Assembly (NCBI RefSeq): GCF_000756775.1
Contig: NZ_CCSF01000001.1
Location: 868,001-932,000 of the forward strand
Reading direction: 5' to 3'
Source: Pseudomonas saudiphocaensis
GTDB taxonomy: Bacteria > Pseudomonadota > Gammaproteobacteria > Pseudomonadales > Pseudomonadaceae
Length of the DNA: 64,000 bases
A program made the position numbers and the translations under genes. The notes beneath the pieces were generated by a model that did no database searches, was not told where the DNA came from, and was given only the letters and a program-made list of their open reading frames with translations. Positions within the stretch are counted from its first letter, which is position 1. Every line of letters starts with the position of its first letter. Shown in pieces: positions 36,538-45,184 of the stretch.

Positions 36538-36797
36538 GGTTGGACGCCCCGCTGGTTGTGCTCGAACACCACGTCCACCTGGGCGGCGCATTCGGCCCAG
36601 GCGCTGAGCAGGTAGTCGCTGTCGTCGCTGAGCTCGCCGTTATCGATCGGCGCCGCTGGGTTGAGTGTGCAGCGCGTGACGACTGGACAGCCACTGACGG
36701 TAACCGTCTGCTCCGGTGATGGCCGGGCGTTGGTGCAGGCGGCGAGCAGCAGCAGGCAGAGGCTGATCAGCCCAGCTTTGATGGGGCAGGTCTTCAC
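36534..36797 (-). CDS. lysC: Rz1-like outer-membrane spanin lipoprotein
   Basis: The 87-residue protein begins with a lipoprotein signal (MKTCPIKAGLISLCLLLLAA followed by CTNARPSPEQ), so it is lipid-anchored in the outer membrane. It lies in another frame over the 3' end of the Rz gene, overlapping it by about 160 bases. Rz and Rz1 join through the periplasm and fuse the two membranes at lysis. The Pro-rich content is low compared with lambda Rz1, but lipobox and position fit P2 lysC. Confidence 0.88.
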   Translation of the reverse strand: MKTCPIKAGLISLCLLLLAACTNARPSPEQTVTVSGCPVVTRCTLNPAAPIDNGELSDDSDYLLSAWAECAAQVDVVFEHNQRGVQP

Positions 36798-37083
36798 GGC
36801 GTTGCTCCTTTTTCTGTACCTGGTCGGTGGCGTGCTCCTGGCGCACGCTGGCGGTGGTTTGTTGCAGGCTGAGCTGGGCCAGCCTCTGGGTGGCCACCTC
36901 GCCCGTGAGCCGGGTGATGGTCTGCGCCTGGCGGGCGTTGCGCTCGTTGGCGGTTTGGAGGCGTTCGGTGGCGATATCCGCGCGGGCCTCGGCGGTGGTG
37001 ATGCGCTGTTGCTGCATCCAGACCAGCAGGCAGAGCGCGGCGACCAGGGCGAGGCCGTAGGCGAGTTGGCGGGTGATGGTCAT
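36640..37083 (-). CDS. lysB: Rz-like inner-membrane spanin
   Basis: The 147-residue protein has an N-terminal membrane anchor (QLAYGLALVAALCLLVWMQQ) and a long periplasmic coiled coil (about 30-95, EARADIATERLQTANERNAR). This is the i-spanin layout of P2 LysB/lambda Rz. Its last third is encoded over the Rz1 gene in another frame. Its start overlaps the preceding 68-residue gene by four bases. Confidence 0.85.
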   Translation of the reverse strand: MTITRQLAYGLALVAALCLLVWMQQQRITTAEARADIATERLQTANERNARQAQTITRLTGEVATQRLAQLSLQQTTASVRQEHATDQVQKKEQRREDLPHQSWADQPLPAAARRLHQRPAITGADGYRQWLSSRHALHTQPSGADR

Positions 37084-37286
37084 TTGCGGTACCAGCCTGC
37101 TGCGTTCATGGCTGTTTCATCCAGCAGACACAAGTCGCCGACGACTACTAAGCAGCGCGCGCTGGATTTCACCTGGCGCAACGTCTCGACGAATTGCTTG
37201 ACCTGCTCATCCGGCGTTCCGGCTGGCAGCGCGAGCACGTCGCCATCCTGCAGGCTGTACTTGCGGATCTGCTCGAAGTCGGTCAT
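37080..37286 (-). CDS. small phage protein of unknown function in the lysis cassette
   Basis: The 68-residue product starts at the ATG at 37284-37286 (MTDFEQIRKYSLQDGDVLAL), overlapping the endolysin stop by four bases and the Rz start by four. The sequence LPAGTPDEQVKQFVETLRQV and ARCLVVVGDLCLLDETAMNA suggests a small alpha/beta fold. No signal or membrane segment. I do not recognise the family; tight coupling on both sides supports it as a real gene. Confidence 0.7.
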   Translation of the reverse strand: MTDFEQIRKYSLQDGDVLALPAGTPDEQVKQFVETLRQVKSSARCLVVVGDLCLLDETAMNAAGWYRK

Positions 37287-38098
37287 GCGGCTTTCTCCTG
37301 CTCGCCGGCGAACTGGGCATAGGCCCTGGCCAGTTTCACGTCGTAGAGGTTTTTGGCGTAGTTCGGGCCGTTGTAAATGCGGGCGAACTGTTTCCAGTTG
37401 CGGGCCTTGAGCGCCTTGTGAAGCGCCGGGTCGGCTTCGATAAAGCTGACAAAGGCGTCGAGCTGGGCGGCTTCGCTGAGGGCCATGGTGTCGGCGAAGT
37501 GCTGAACGTCCTGGTAGCCGAGACGCTGCCAGTGGTAGCCCATGATCTGGAACAGGCCCCAACTGGCGGATTCCAGGGCGGATTCCTCATGCACCATTCG
37601 GGCTGCGGCCAGGCGCTGATTTTCGGCAGTACCACCCAGGTAGCCGCCTGGGGTGCGGTTGACAACGGCTGGGACGGCGACTGCCAGCGCATCGGCCTCC
37701 GCCTCGCTGAAGCCGTTGGCTTGCAGGCGCTCATGCATCACATGTCGCTCGAACAGGATCACCGGGCGGCCATTGGCGGCGAAGCCCTCCCCTTTGCTTT
37801 CCACCTGGTTGACGGCCATGACGCTGGCCAGCGGCACGCCGAGGCGGTTGGCGGCCTGCTGCAGGTCTTTGCGCTTGAGGTAGCGCGAGGTGTCGAAGCC
37901 CTTGAGCGCGGCCTGGGTTTTCGGGCCGGCGACGCCATCGTCCACCAGGCCGACCTTGCGCTGGTAGGCGCGCAAGACGGCCTCTGTTTCGTCGCCGAAG
38001 TCGCCGTCGACCGCGATGGCGTAGCCGTCCAGCCTAAGCGCAGCCTGCAGGTTGCGAACGGCGAGGCCGCGCGAGCCGTTGCTGAGAAGTTGCGTCAT
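37283..38098 (-). CDS. phage endolysin, PG-binding domain plus N-acetylmuramidase
   Basis: The 271-residue enzyme has an N-terminal peptidoglycan-binding domain (about 1-68; SRGLAVRNLQAALRLDGYAI, GDFGDETEAVLRAYQRKVGL VDDGVAGPKT) and a C-terminal DUF3380-type N-acetylmuramidase domain (about 80-265; MAVNQVESKGEGFAANGRPV with the likely catalytic Glu, LFERHVMHERL, SASWGLFQIMGYHWQRLGY, IYNGPNYAKNLYD). It cuts the cell wall glycan strand at lysis. It overlaps the holin gene by four bases and has no signal peptide, so release depends on a holin. Confidence 0.93.
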   Translation of the reverse strand: MTQLLSNGSRGLAVRNLQAALRLDGYAIAVDGDFGDETEAVLRAYQRKVGLVDDGVAGPKTQAALKGFDTSRYLKRKDLQQAANRLGVPLASVMAVNQVESKGEGFAANGRPVILFERHVMHERLQANGFSEAEADALAVAVPAVVNRTPGGYLGGTAENQRLAAARMVHEESALESASWGLFQIMGYHWQRLGYQDVQHFADTMALSEAAQLDAFVSFIEADPALHKALKARNWKQFARIYNGPNYAKNLYDVKLARAYAQFAGEQEKAA

Positions 38099-38418
38099 AG
38101 CTGGTCCACCTTGCGATTGAAGTGGCGTTTGGCGACGGCCCGCGTGAACTCGATGCCGAGCAGGCCGATAACGCCGCCGAAAAATGGCGCGGTGCTGAGC
38201 GGGATGCCGAACAGGGCCAGGCCGTGGCTAGCCGACAGCGTGGCGAGGCCGCACATCAGCGATTCGAGGATGACCCGGCGCCATGTGCCGCCGCCGTAGA
38301 TGATCCGCAGGCCGCCCATGACGGCGGCGAGCAGGCCGGCGTAGATGGCGGGCCAGTTCTGTTCGAGCCAGGCGCTGAGCCAGGCCCACGTTTCCGGTCG
38401 GTCAGGCATGCGCTTCAT
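38095..38418 (-). CDS. phage holin
   Basis: From the ATG at 38416-38418 (MKRMPDRPETWAWLSAWLEQ) the protein has 107 residues; the ATG three codons in is nearly as good. It has three likely membrane segments (WPAIYAGLLAAVMGGLRIIY, ILESLMCGLATLSASHGLAL, STAPFFGGVIGLLGIEFTRA) and a basic C-terminus (KRHFNRKVDQL). The layout is that of lambda-type (P2 gpY-like) holins. It sits directly before the endolysin, as expected. Confidence 0.88.
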   Translation of the reverse strand: MKRMPDRPETWAWLSAWLEQNWPAIYAGLLAAVMGGLRIIYGGGTWRRVILESLMCGLATLSASHGLALFGIPLSTAPFFGGVIGLLGIEFTRAVAKRHFNRKVDQL

Positions 38419-38860
38419 TCCACTGTCCGTTGGCTGTGAGGGTGTTGATGTGCTGGACCACTTCACCCAGCTGGGCCGGGCTGTAGCGTTGCGGCATGGG
38501 AAAGCCGAGCGCGGCGGCGCAGAACTCGCTGCAGAACCAGCGGCGCCGGCTGTGCAAGCCAACCGGCAGAAATTGGCTGCCGAACAGGCCGAAGTAGTCG
38601 TAGCCCTGCCCGACGTTGGCGCGGAAAACGCGGGCTATCTGGCGGTAGTCCGCCCAGGGCAGCGGGATCAGGTCCCAGTGTTCGTGGTTGAGCTCGATGC
38701 GCTTGGCGCGCACGCCGCCGTCCATGGCCGAGGCGGATAGCCAGCGGCCATCGGGCATGACGATTTCGCAGTGGCTGTAGATCGAGCGCGTCCAGAGACG
38801 GATCAGGCGGTTGAACAGCGTGCCGCGGCCCTTGTAGAGCGCGAGGTAAATCAGTCCCAT
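38402..38860 (-). CDS. YiiX/NlpC-P60-like permuted cysteine peptidase-fold protein
   Basis: The 152-residue protein shows a His near the N-terminus (RSIYSHCEIVMPDGRWLSAS) and a Cys nearer the C-terminus (RRRWFCSEFCAAALGFPMPQ), the order of circularly permuted NlpC/P60 (YaeF/YiiX) enzymes. Such proteins cut amide or thioester/lipid bonds. No signal peptide is present. It lies between tail gene X and the holin, a position not used in P2 itself. It overlaps X by ten bases and the holin by seventeen. The role may be cell-wall or lipid attack; this is inference. Confidence 0.72.
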   Translation of the reverse strand: MGLIYLALYKGRGTLFNRLIRLWTRSIYSHCEIVMPDGRWLSASAMDGGVRAKRIELNHEHWDLIPLPWADYRQIARVFRANVGQGYDYFGLFGSQFLPVGLHSRRRWFCSEFCAAALGFPMPQRYSPAQLGEVVQHINTLTANGQWNEAHA

Positions 38861-39060
38861 AGGTTCACCGTTTGGCGTTGCTCGGCGCGCACGGGCTGTT
38901 CGGGCAGCTGCACCAGCGTGCCGTGCGGGATGATGGGGCCGAGATCGGCCAGGCCGGGGTTGGCGTCGAGCACCTGCTCGACCACGCCTGCGGTGCGGCC
39001 GTAGTGCCGCCAGCAGAGGGCGTCGAGGGTGTCGCCCTGCTGGGCGCGCACGGCGGCCAT
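38851..39060 (-). CDS. X: tail protein gpX (LysM-like)
   Basis: The 69-residue protein (MAAVRAQQGDTLDALCWRHY, GRTAGVVEQVLDANPGLADL, GPIIPHGTLVQLP) is a short LysM-like P2 gpX. It is an essential small tail component. Its start overlaps the gpL stop by one base. Confidence 0.93.
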   Translation of the reverse strand: MAAVRAQQGDTLDALCWRHYGRTAGVVEQVLDANPGLADLGPIIPHGTLVQLPEQPVRAEQRQTVNLWD

Positions 39061-39524
39061 CAGATCAGCTCCACGGTGGTATGCACGCGGCCGAGGATGC
39101 TGCGGATCGCCCAGCGGACATCGCGGCGGTATTCGTCGGCAGTGGGCAACTGGGCATCGGCGCGCTCGGCTCCGTCGCCGGTGGCGCTGTAGTCGCGGTA
39201 ACGCTCGGCGATCTCGGCGCCCACGGCGCAGCCGATGGCCCGGTGGTAGAGATGGACGAGGTAGCTCTTGCCGGCGACCTCGGAGGCCGGCACGTCCTGC
39301 AGGGTTTCACGCCCTGCGGCGCGCTGCTCGCCCTGCCAGCTGGCCAGCTCGCGGTTGACTTCGATGATGGCGTTGACGGCGGCGGCTTCGAGGCGGGCGT
39401 CGGTGACGCTGCCGTCCAGGCGGAGCGAGGCGCGCAGTTCGCGGCCATCCACATCCGGGAACCAGCCGTCATTGGTGATGGGGTACGGCTCAGCCGTGCC
39501 GCCGGATGCGATAAATGCGCTCAT
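39060..39524 (-). CDS. L: head completion/stabilisation protein gpL
   Basis: The 154-residue protein (PITNDGWFPDVDGRELRASL, LRLDGSVTDARLEAAAVNAI, VNRELASWQGEQRAAG, HLYHRAIGCAVGAEIAERYR) matches P2 gpL, which closes DNA-filled capsids. It lies after M with a 98-bp gap and is translationally coupled to X. Confidence 0.93.
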   Translation of the reverse strand: MSAFIASGGTAEPYPITNDGWFPDVDGRELRASLRLDGSVTDARLEAAAVNAIIEVNRELASWQGEQRAAGRETLQDVPASEVAGKSYLVHLYHRAIGCAVGAEIAERYRDYSATGDGAERADAQLPTADEYRRDVRWAIRSILGRVHTTVELI

Positions 39525-39622
39525 GAATTCCTACCCTGGTTCGGCGGTGGTCGGGGCTTCACGACAAGGCCAAGGAGAAAGCCTGTCGATCCGCCCCGAG
39601 CCGCCGAGTGCGTGGGGAACGC

Positions 39623-40351
39623 TCAGTTAGCGGGTGGCTCGCCGGTACCGGGTTCGGCTGGCTTGCTATCCGCGTGTCTCTTCAAGAGCCGGTCAACGCG
39701 CTCCAGGTCTTTCTTGCCGCCGCAGTTGCTGTGCAGGTCGATGGCGCGGGAGAGGTGGGCGCGTGCCTCTTCCAGCCCCTCAGCGTTCGGCGCGGCTTCG
39801 TCCAGTTCGGCCAGGTAGGCCTTGCCCAGGGCAAGGTGCAACTTGGCGCGGGCCTGGTCGGGCATGTCGTGCTCGGCAGTGATGTCCGCTGCCAGCGTCA
39901 AAACGAAGCGGTCGAACGGTTCGCCAGCCTTCTGCTGCTTGAGTGCAGCGTTGGCCACTTCCTCAGCCAGCAGGCAGCCGGTGGTGCGGGCGAAACGGTC
40001 GGGCATTTTCAGGTTGTGTTTGAGCACGTAGCGGCCAATGTTCAGCGCGCTGACGAAATCGCCGGCGTCGATGCTCCACACCATCAGGGTGGTGAGCACG
40101 TCGTCCTGGGCGCCGTTGCCGGCGGACAGCACGCCTTCGATATAGGGCGCGTAGGCCGGGATCAGCAGGCGCTTGAGCTCGGCCTTGCCCTGCTCCGACT
40201 GCACCTGCTTGAGGCGCAGCCGGTCCTGGTTGAGTTGCATCAGCTGCTGTTCGTAGGCGGTGGCGCCGGCCATGGACCGCTCCGGCGCTGCCTCAGCGGC
40301 CTGCAGGGCTGCGCGTTTGCGCAGCTGGTTGCGTTGGGCTGGGCTGAGCAT
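39623..40351 (-). CDS. M: terminase small subunit/endonuclease gpM
   Basis: The 242-residue protein matches P2 gpM (MLSPAQRNQLRKRAALQAAE, GNGAQDDVLTTLMVWSIDAG DF, ALNIGRYVLKHNLKMPDRFA RTTGCLLAEEVANAAL). gpM with gpP cuts the cos site during packaging. A C-terminal linker rich in Pro/Glu (KPAEPGTGEPPAN) follows. It starts two bases after the N stop. Confidence 0.94.
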   Translation of the reverse strand: MLSPAQRNQLRKRAALQAAEAAPERSMAGATAYEQQLMQLNQDRLRLKQVQSEQGKAELKRLLIPAYAPYIEGVLSAGNGAQDDVLTTLMVWSIDAGDFVSALNIGRYVLKHNLKMPDRFARTTGCLLAEEVANAALKQQKAGEPFDRFVLTLAADITAEHDMPDQARAKLHLALGKAYLAELDEAAPNAEGLEEARAHLSRAIDLHSNCGGKKDLERVDRLLKRHADSKPAEPGTGEPPAN

Positions 40352-40353
40352 GG

Positions 40354-41364
40354 TTATGCGGCCTCGATGTTTTCGACCAGGGCGACCAGACCGAAGTCCT
40401 CGATCACGTAGGCGTCATTGCTCGACTGGTAGTCGGCGACGCGGTCGTACTCCGGCTCGTCCTTCACATGACGGCGGCGCGCGCCTTCCTGGAAGTAGAT
40501 GGAGAGGTTGCTGAGGGTGGTAACCAGCACGGTACCAGCCGGGAAGAACGGTGCGTCGACGATTGGCAAGCCACCCAGGCGGGCCTTGGTGACGATCTGG
40601 TCGGCGGCGTTTTCTTCCTGGTTGGAAGCGGCGCCCTTCTCGACCGCTGCCAGCAGCTTGTCGTGCAGCAGGTCACGGGAAACCATGACCACCAGATTCG
40701 GGTGGTTGCGGTGCCACGGTTCGAGCATCTGCACGGCGTCGAACACCACGCCATCCAGGGTTTTGTAGTCGCCAGCGGCGCCGATGGTGACCTTGCCGGA
40801 ATCCTCGACGACTTCGTCCAGAACACGATCAGGCGCGCCGATGCGGATCTTCTCCAACCAGCCGACGTTGACGTCCTGCAGCAGCGGGTTGGCGGCGATA
40901 TCGGAGGTCGCTGCGGCACTGGTGCCGTTGAAGCCGATCATGATGCGGTCCAGCGCTTGGCGCTCGGTAATGGCTGCGGACAGCCGCGCCTGGAAATCCT
41001 TGAACTTGGCCCAGGCATCGATCAACGCGTAAGGGAACGAGCTGTCGAAGTTGGTCTGCTTGCAGGCGTAGGTGTCTTTGCTCAGCGCGCTGCGCTCAAC
41101 CGGATTGCGACGCCCGCCGCTCTTGGTGTTGGTGCGGCTTGCAATCGGGCCGTTGACGCCCAGCAGCAGCGCTTCACCTTCCTGCTGCTCGACGCCAATG
41201 ATGTTGATGCGCTTGAGCAGGCTGCTGGCTTCCTGGATGGCCGATTCCAGCTTCTGCTGCACGGTGGGGGCGACGTTGAATTTCTTAGTGGCGTTGTCCA
41301 CGCCATTGAGCTTGGCCACCTGCTGCAGGTAGCCGTTGAACAGTTTGCGGGTTTCGTTACGCAT
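40354..41364 (-). CDS. N: major capsid protein gpN
   Basis: The 336-residue protein has the P2 gpN features: MRNETRKLFNGYLQQVAKLN, FNVAPTVQQKLESAIQEASS, INIIGVEQQEGEALLLGVNG, QTNFDSSFPYALIDAWAKFK, DRIMIGFNGTSAA, NVGWLEKIR and the C-terminal YVIEDFGLVALVENI. It is processed by the gpO protease and forms the icosahedral shell. It is intact. Confidence 0.96.
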   Translation of the reverse strand: MRNETRKLFNGYLQQVAKLNGVDNATKKFNVAPTVQQKLESAIQEASSLLKRINIIGVEQQEGEALLLGVNGPIASRTNTKSGGRRNPVERSALSKDTYACKQTNFDSSFPYALIDAWAKFKDFQARLSAAITERQALDRIMIGFNGTSAAATSDIAANPLLQDVNVGWLEKIRIGAPDRVLDEVVEDSGKVTIGAAGDYKTLDGVVFDAVQMLEPWHRNHPNLVVMVSRDLLHDKLLAAVEKGAASNQEENAADQIVTKARLGGLPIVDAPFFPAGTVLVTTLSNLSIYFQEGARRRHVKDEPEYDRVADYQSSNDAYVIEDFGLVALVENIEAA

Positions 41365-41406
41365 GGGTTACTCCGATGATGGGCGGCTGCTGGCAGGTGC
41401 CTGGGG

Positions 41407-42246
41407 TTAAAACTCGGCGAGGACGATGCCGTCGCCGCCGGATACTGGCGGGCGTTTTTGTTGGCTGTGGTCTTCGGAATTGCCGAGCTTTTCGGTCAGC
41501 TCGGTGACAGTCGTTTCGAGCTGAGTGGCCTTGTCGCTCAGTGCGGTGAGCTCGGCGCTGTACTTCTCCAGGCCCGCCTGCTGCTTTTCAGCGAACTCCA
41601 CCAGGGCGGTGACGGCATCGCCGATCTCGGCGAACTGGCTGTCGGTTTCCTTGCCCTTGGTGAAGAGGGCCTTGACGCGGTTGGCCAGATCGCCGAAAGC
41701 GCCGGGTTTTTCGGTAACTTCCTCGAACTCGAGCTCCGCCTCTTCGGCGGCAGTGAACAGGTTGTCCGGGTGCTGTTTGCGGTTGGCCAGGGTGCCGTGC
41801 TTGGCGCTGAATTCGAGTGCTTCGGTACCCAGGCTGGCGGGGCTGTCGGTGATGGCCAGGCCGATCAGGTAGGCCTTGCCGGTGTCGGCGAACTTGGGCT
41901 GGACCTCGATCGAGGTGTAGACCTTCTGGCCCTTCTTGTTCAGGGCCAGCAGGGCGTCGTTGGGCTGGAGTTGGGCATAGAGGGCCAGCTTCTGCTTGCC
42001 ATCGATTTCCACTTCTTCGGCCTTGACGGCCAGCACGTCGCCGTAGGCGCCGAATGGGCTCTCCGGGGCGATGCCCTTGATGTGTTCGCAGTTGATGCGG
42101 GCGCCGTAGGTGGCCGGGTTGTATTGGGCTGCGATGTCTTCGAGCCAGCTGCGTTCGATGGTGCGGCCATCGGTAGTGGCGCCTTCTACGGCGATGCGAG
42201 TCCACTTCGAGCGGAATTTCTTGGCGGGGGTGCTGTTGCCGGCCAT
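41407..42246 (-). CDS. O: capsid scaffold and maturation protease gpO
   Basis: The ATG at 42244-42246 (MAGNSTPAKKFRSKWTRIAV) gives 279 residues. The N-terminal serine protease half contains INCEHIKGIAPESPFGAYGD with the catalytic His and LIGLAITDSPASLGTEALEF with the Ser; the C-terminal half is a helical scaffold (KQQAGLEKYSAELTALSDKA). gpO guides capsid assembly and then cuts N, L and itself. It diverges from the P-Q genes, as in P2; the 149-bp gap should contain both late promoters. Confidence 0.95.
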   Translation of the reverse strand: MAGNSTPAKKFRSKWTRIAVEGATTDGRTIERSWLEDIAAQYNPATYGARINCEHIKGIAPESPFGAYGDVLAVKAEEVEIDGKQKLALYAQLQPNDALLALNKKGQKVYTSIEVQPKFADTGKAYLIGLAITDSPASLGTEALEFSAKHGTLANRKQHPDNLFTAAEEAELEFEEVTEKPGAFGDLANRVKALFTKGKETDSQFAEIGDAVTALVEFAEKQQAGLEKYSAELTALSDKATQLETTVTELTEKLGNSEDHSQQKRPPVSGGDGIVLAEF

Positions 42247-42395
42247 GCGGTTTGTCCTCGTAGCTGCTGGGTGCAGTTGCTGTGAGGGCATGGTCGGCAC
42301 GCTAGGCAGTACGGGCAATCGGCCAGCTGTGTATGCGAGCCAGGTACAGGACGCCGCGCTAACAGGCTACGCGCGCGGGCGACACCATCTGCGCC

Positions 42396-44186
42396 ATGAA
42401 CGCAGCCACCGAACTCACCGCCCAACGTGATAACCGCCGCCAGGCCAAGTTTTTGTACTGGACGGGCTGGCGTATCACGGACATCGCCGACTACCTGGGC
42501 GAGAAGGAAAAGACCGTCCACAGCTGGAAAACCCGCGACGAGTGGGACCGGGCCGACAACGTCGAACGCATCGGTGGTGCCCTGGAGGCGCGGTTGGTGC
42601 AGCTGATCCTGAAGGACGGCAAGACCGGCGGCGACTTCAAGGAAATCGACCTGCTGCACCGGCAGCTGGAGCGGCAGGCGCGGATTCAGCGCTTCCAGGG
42701 CGGCGGTACCGAGGCTGAGCTGAACCCGAACCTGGACAAACGAAACGCCGGGCCGAAGAAGGCGCCGAAGCGAAACGAGTTCGCCGAGGAGCACATCGAG
42801 CAGCTCGAGGAGGCCTTCCGTGATGGGTGCTTCGGCTATCAGCTGCACTGGTACCGGGCGGGCAATCAGCGGACGCGGGCGATTCTGAAGTCACGCCAGA
42901 TCGGTGCAACCTACTACTTCGCACGCGAGGCGTTGCTCGATGCGCTGATCACCGGACGCAATCAGATCTTCCTGTCCGCTTCGAAGAACCAGGCGCACAT
43001 TTTCAAGGCGTATATCCAGGCGTTCGCGCGCGAGGTGTGCCAGGTCGAGCTGACCGGGGACCCGATCATCCTCGCCAACGGCGCCGAGCTGCATTTCCTC
43101 GGTACCAATGCGCGGACGGCCCAGGGTTACCACGGAAATTTCTATTTCGACGAATTCTTCTGGACGTTCAAGTTCAACGAGCTGAACAAGGTCGCCAGCG
43201 GCATGGCGATGCAGAAGCAATACCGCCGCACCTATTTCTCGACGCCCTCTTCCATGGCCCATGAGGCCTATTCGTTCTGGACGGGTGAGCGGTTCAACAA
43301 GGGCAAGCCGGCGGCGCAGCGAATCAGCATCGACGTGTCGCATGACGCGCTGCAGCAGGGGCGCCTGTGCGAGGACCGGATCTGGCGGCAGATCGTCACC
43401 ATCCTGGATGCCGAGGCGCGCGGCTGCGACCTGTTCGATATCGAGGAACTGCGCCAGGAGTACAGCGCGGACGCCTACGCGAACCTGCTGATGTGCCAGT
43501 TTGTCGATGACGGCGCTTCGATCTTCCCGCTGACGGTGCTGCAGCCGTGCATGGTGGACAGCTGGATCGAGTGGGATGAGGACTACAAACCCTTCGCCGA
43601 TCGGCCCTTTGGCGATCGCCAAGTGTGGGTGGGCTATGACCCTGCCGAAACCGGCGATAGCGCCGGGCTGGTGGTGGTAGCGCCGCCGCTGGTACCGGGC
43701 GGCAAGTTCCGGGTGCTGGAGCGGCATCAGTTCCGCGGGATGGACTTCGCCGCCCAGGCCGAGGCGATCCGCCGGGTGACGCTGCGCTATTGGGTGACCT
43801 ACATCGGCATCGATATGACGGGCATGGGCTCGGGCGTGGCGCAGCTGGTGAAACAGTTCTTTCCGAACCTGACCACCTTCAGCTACTCGCCAGAGGTGAA
43901 AACACGCCTGGTGCTCAAGGCCTACGACGTGATCCACAAGGGCCGGCTGGAATTCGACGCCGGCTGGACCGACCTCGCCAGCTCGCTGATGGCGATCCGC
44001 AAGACCACCACGGCCAGCGGCCGGCAGATGACCTACACCGCCGGGCGCACCGACGAAACCGGCCACGCCGATCTGGCCTGGGCGCTGTTCCATGCCCTGC
44101 ACAACGAACCGCTTGAGGGCATGGCCGCCCAGAACACCAGCTCTGATGAGCACCGAAATTGCTGCCGCGCCTGCCCAGGGCATTGA
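42396..44186 (+). CDS. P: terminase large subunit (ATPase) gpP
   Basis: The 596-residue protein has an N-terminal HTH (RRQAKFLYWTGWRITDIADY LGEKEKTVHSWK), the ATPase with an adenine/Walker A region at KSRQIGATYYFAREALLDAL and Walker B at FYFDEFFWTFKF, and a C-terminal nuclease-like domain (GYDPAETGDSAGLVVVAPP with acidic residues). It drives DNA packaging. The last 14 codons overlap the start of Q by 41 bases. No frameshift is seen. Confidence 0.96.
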   Translation: MNAATELTAQRDNRRQAKFLYWTGWRITDIADYLGEKEKTVHSWKTRDEWDRADNVERIGGALEARLVQLILKDGKTGGDFKEIDLLHRQLERQARIQRFQGGGTEAELNPNLDKRNAGPKKAPKRNEFAEEHIEQLEEAFRDGCFGYQLHWYRAGNQRTRAILKSRQIGATYYFAREALLDALITGRNQIFLSASKNQAHIFKAYIQAFAREVCQVELTGDPIILANGAELHFLGTNARTAQGYHGNFYFDEFFWTFKFNELNKVASGMAMQKQYRRTYFSTPSSMAHEAYSFWTGERFNKGKPAAQRISIDVSHDALQQGRLCEDRIWRQIVTILDAEARGCDLFDIEELRQEYSADAYANLLMCQFVDDGASIFPLTVLQPCMVDSWIEWDEDYKPFADRPFGDRQVWVGYDPAETGDSAGLVVVAPPLVPGGKFRVLERHQFRGMDFAAQAEAIRRVTLRYWVTYIGIDMTGMGSGVAQLVKQFFPNLTTFSYSPEVKTRLVLKAYDVIHKGRLEFDAGWTDLASSLMAIRKTTTASGRQMTYTAGRTDETGHADLAWALFHALHNEPLEGMAAQNTSSDEHRNCCRACPGH

Positions 44187-45147
44187 GGCCTTCACCTTTG
44201 GCGATCCGACGCCGGTGCTCGATGGCCGCGAGATCCTGGACTACCTCGAATGCTGGCTGAACGGCCGCTGGTACGAGCCGCCGCTCTCGCTGGTGGGGCT
44301 AGCGAAGTCGACCCGGGCGAGCGTGTTTCTGCAGTCGGGCCTCAACTTCAAACGCAACATGCTCGAGCGCACCTTTATCCCGCACAAGCTGCTGAGCCGG
44401 CAGGCGTTCGGTCAGTTCGCCCTGGACTGGCTCTGGTGCGGCAATGCCTACCTGGAGCGGCGCCGGAATATGCTCGGCCAGCCGCTGAGCCTGCAGCCGA
44501 CGTTGGCCAAATACATGCGGCGCGGGGCGGATCTGGAAACCTACTTCCAGGTGCGCGGCTGGAAGGATGAACACGAATTCGCGCCCGGCACCATCTGCCA
44601 TCTGCGCGAGGCGGATATCAACCAGGAGGTGTACGGGCTGCCTGAGTGGCTGTCGGCCCTGCAGTCGGCGCTGCTCAACGAGTCGGCCACCCTCTTCCGC
44701 CGGCGCTACTACCAGAACGGGTCGCACGCTGGATTCATCATGTACATGACGGATGCGGCGCAGAAGGAAACCGACGTTGACGATCTACGTACAGCACTGA
44801 AGTCCGCCAAGGGACCTGGAAACTTCCGCAACCTGTTCGTTTACGCCCCGAACGGCAAGAAAGACGGCATTCAGGTGATACCGGTGAGCGAGGTGGCGGC
44901 CAAGGATGAGTTCGGCTCGATCAAGAACATCAGCCGCGACGACCTGCTGGCCGCCCTGCGCATCCCGCCCCAGCTGATGGGCATCGTCCCGCAGAACGCC
45001 GGCGGCTTCGGCTCACTGCGCGAGGCCGCCGAGGTATGGGCCGTCAACGAGCTGGAGCCGATTCAGGCGCGGCTCCAGCAGGTGAACGAGTGGCTGGGGG
45101 ATGAGGTAGTGCGGTTTCGGGAGTTTGAGCTGCACCCGGTCCGTTAG
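44146..45147 (+). CDS. Q: portal protein gpQ (PBSX family)
   Basis: Taking the ATG at 44146 (MSTEIAAAPAQGIEAFTFGD) gives 333 residues, fitting P2 gpQ. Conserved stretches are DYLECWLNGRWYEPPLSLVG, KRNMLERTFIPHKLLSRQAF, FALDWLWCGNAYLERRRNML, HLREADINQEVYGLPEWLSA, RRYYQNGSHAGFIMYMTD and LRIPPQLMGIVPQNAGGFGS. The dodecameric portal is the DNA gate of the capsid. An earlier in-frame start inside P is less likely. Confidence 0.95.
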   Translation: MSTEIAAAPAQGIEAFTFGDPTPVLDGREILDYLECWLNGRWYEPPLSLVGLAKSTRASVFLQSGLNFKRNMLERTFIPHKLLSRQAFGQFALDWLWCGNAYLERRRNMLGQPLSLQPTLAKYMRRGADLETYFQVRGWKDEHEFAPGTICHLREADINQEVYGLPEWLSALQSALLNESATLFRRRYYQNGSHAGFIMYMTDAAQKETDVDDLRTALKSAKGPGNFRNLFVYAPNGKKDGIQVIPVSEVAAKDEFGSIKNISRDDLLAALRIPPQLMGIVPQNAGGFGSLREAAEVWAVNELEPIQARLQQVNEWLGDEVVRFREFELHPVR

Positions 45148-45184
45148 ATCATATAATCGGCGGATATCTTGAAAAGGAGTTTGA

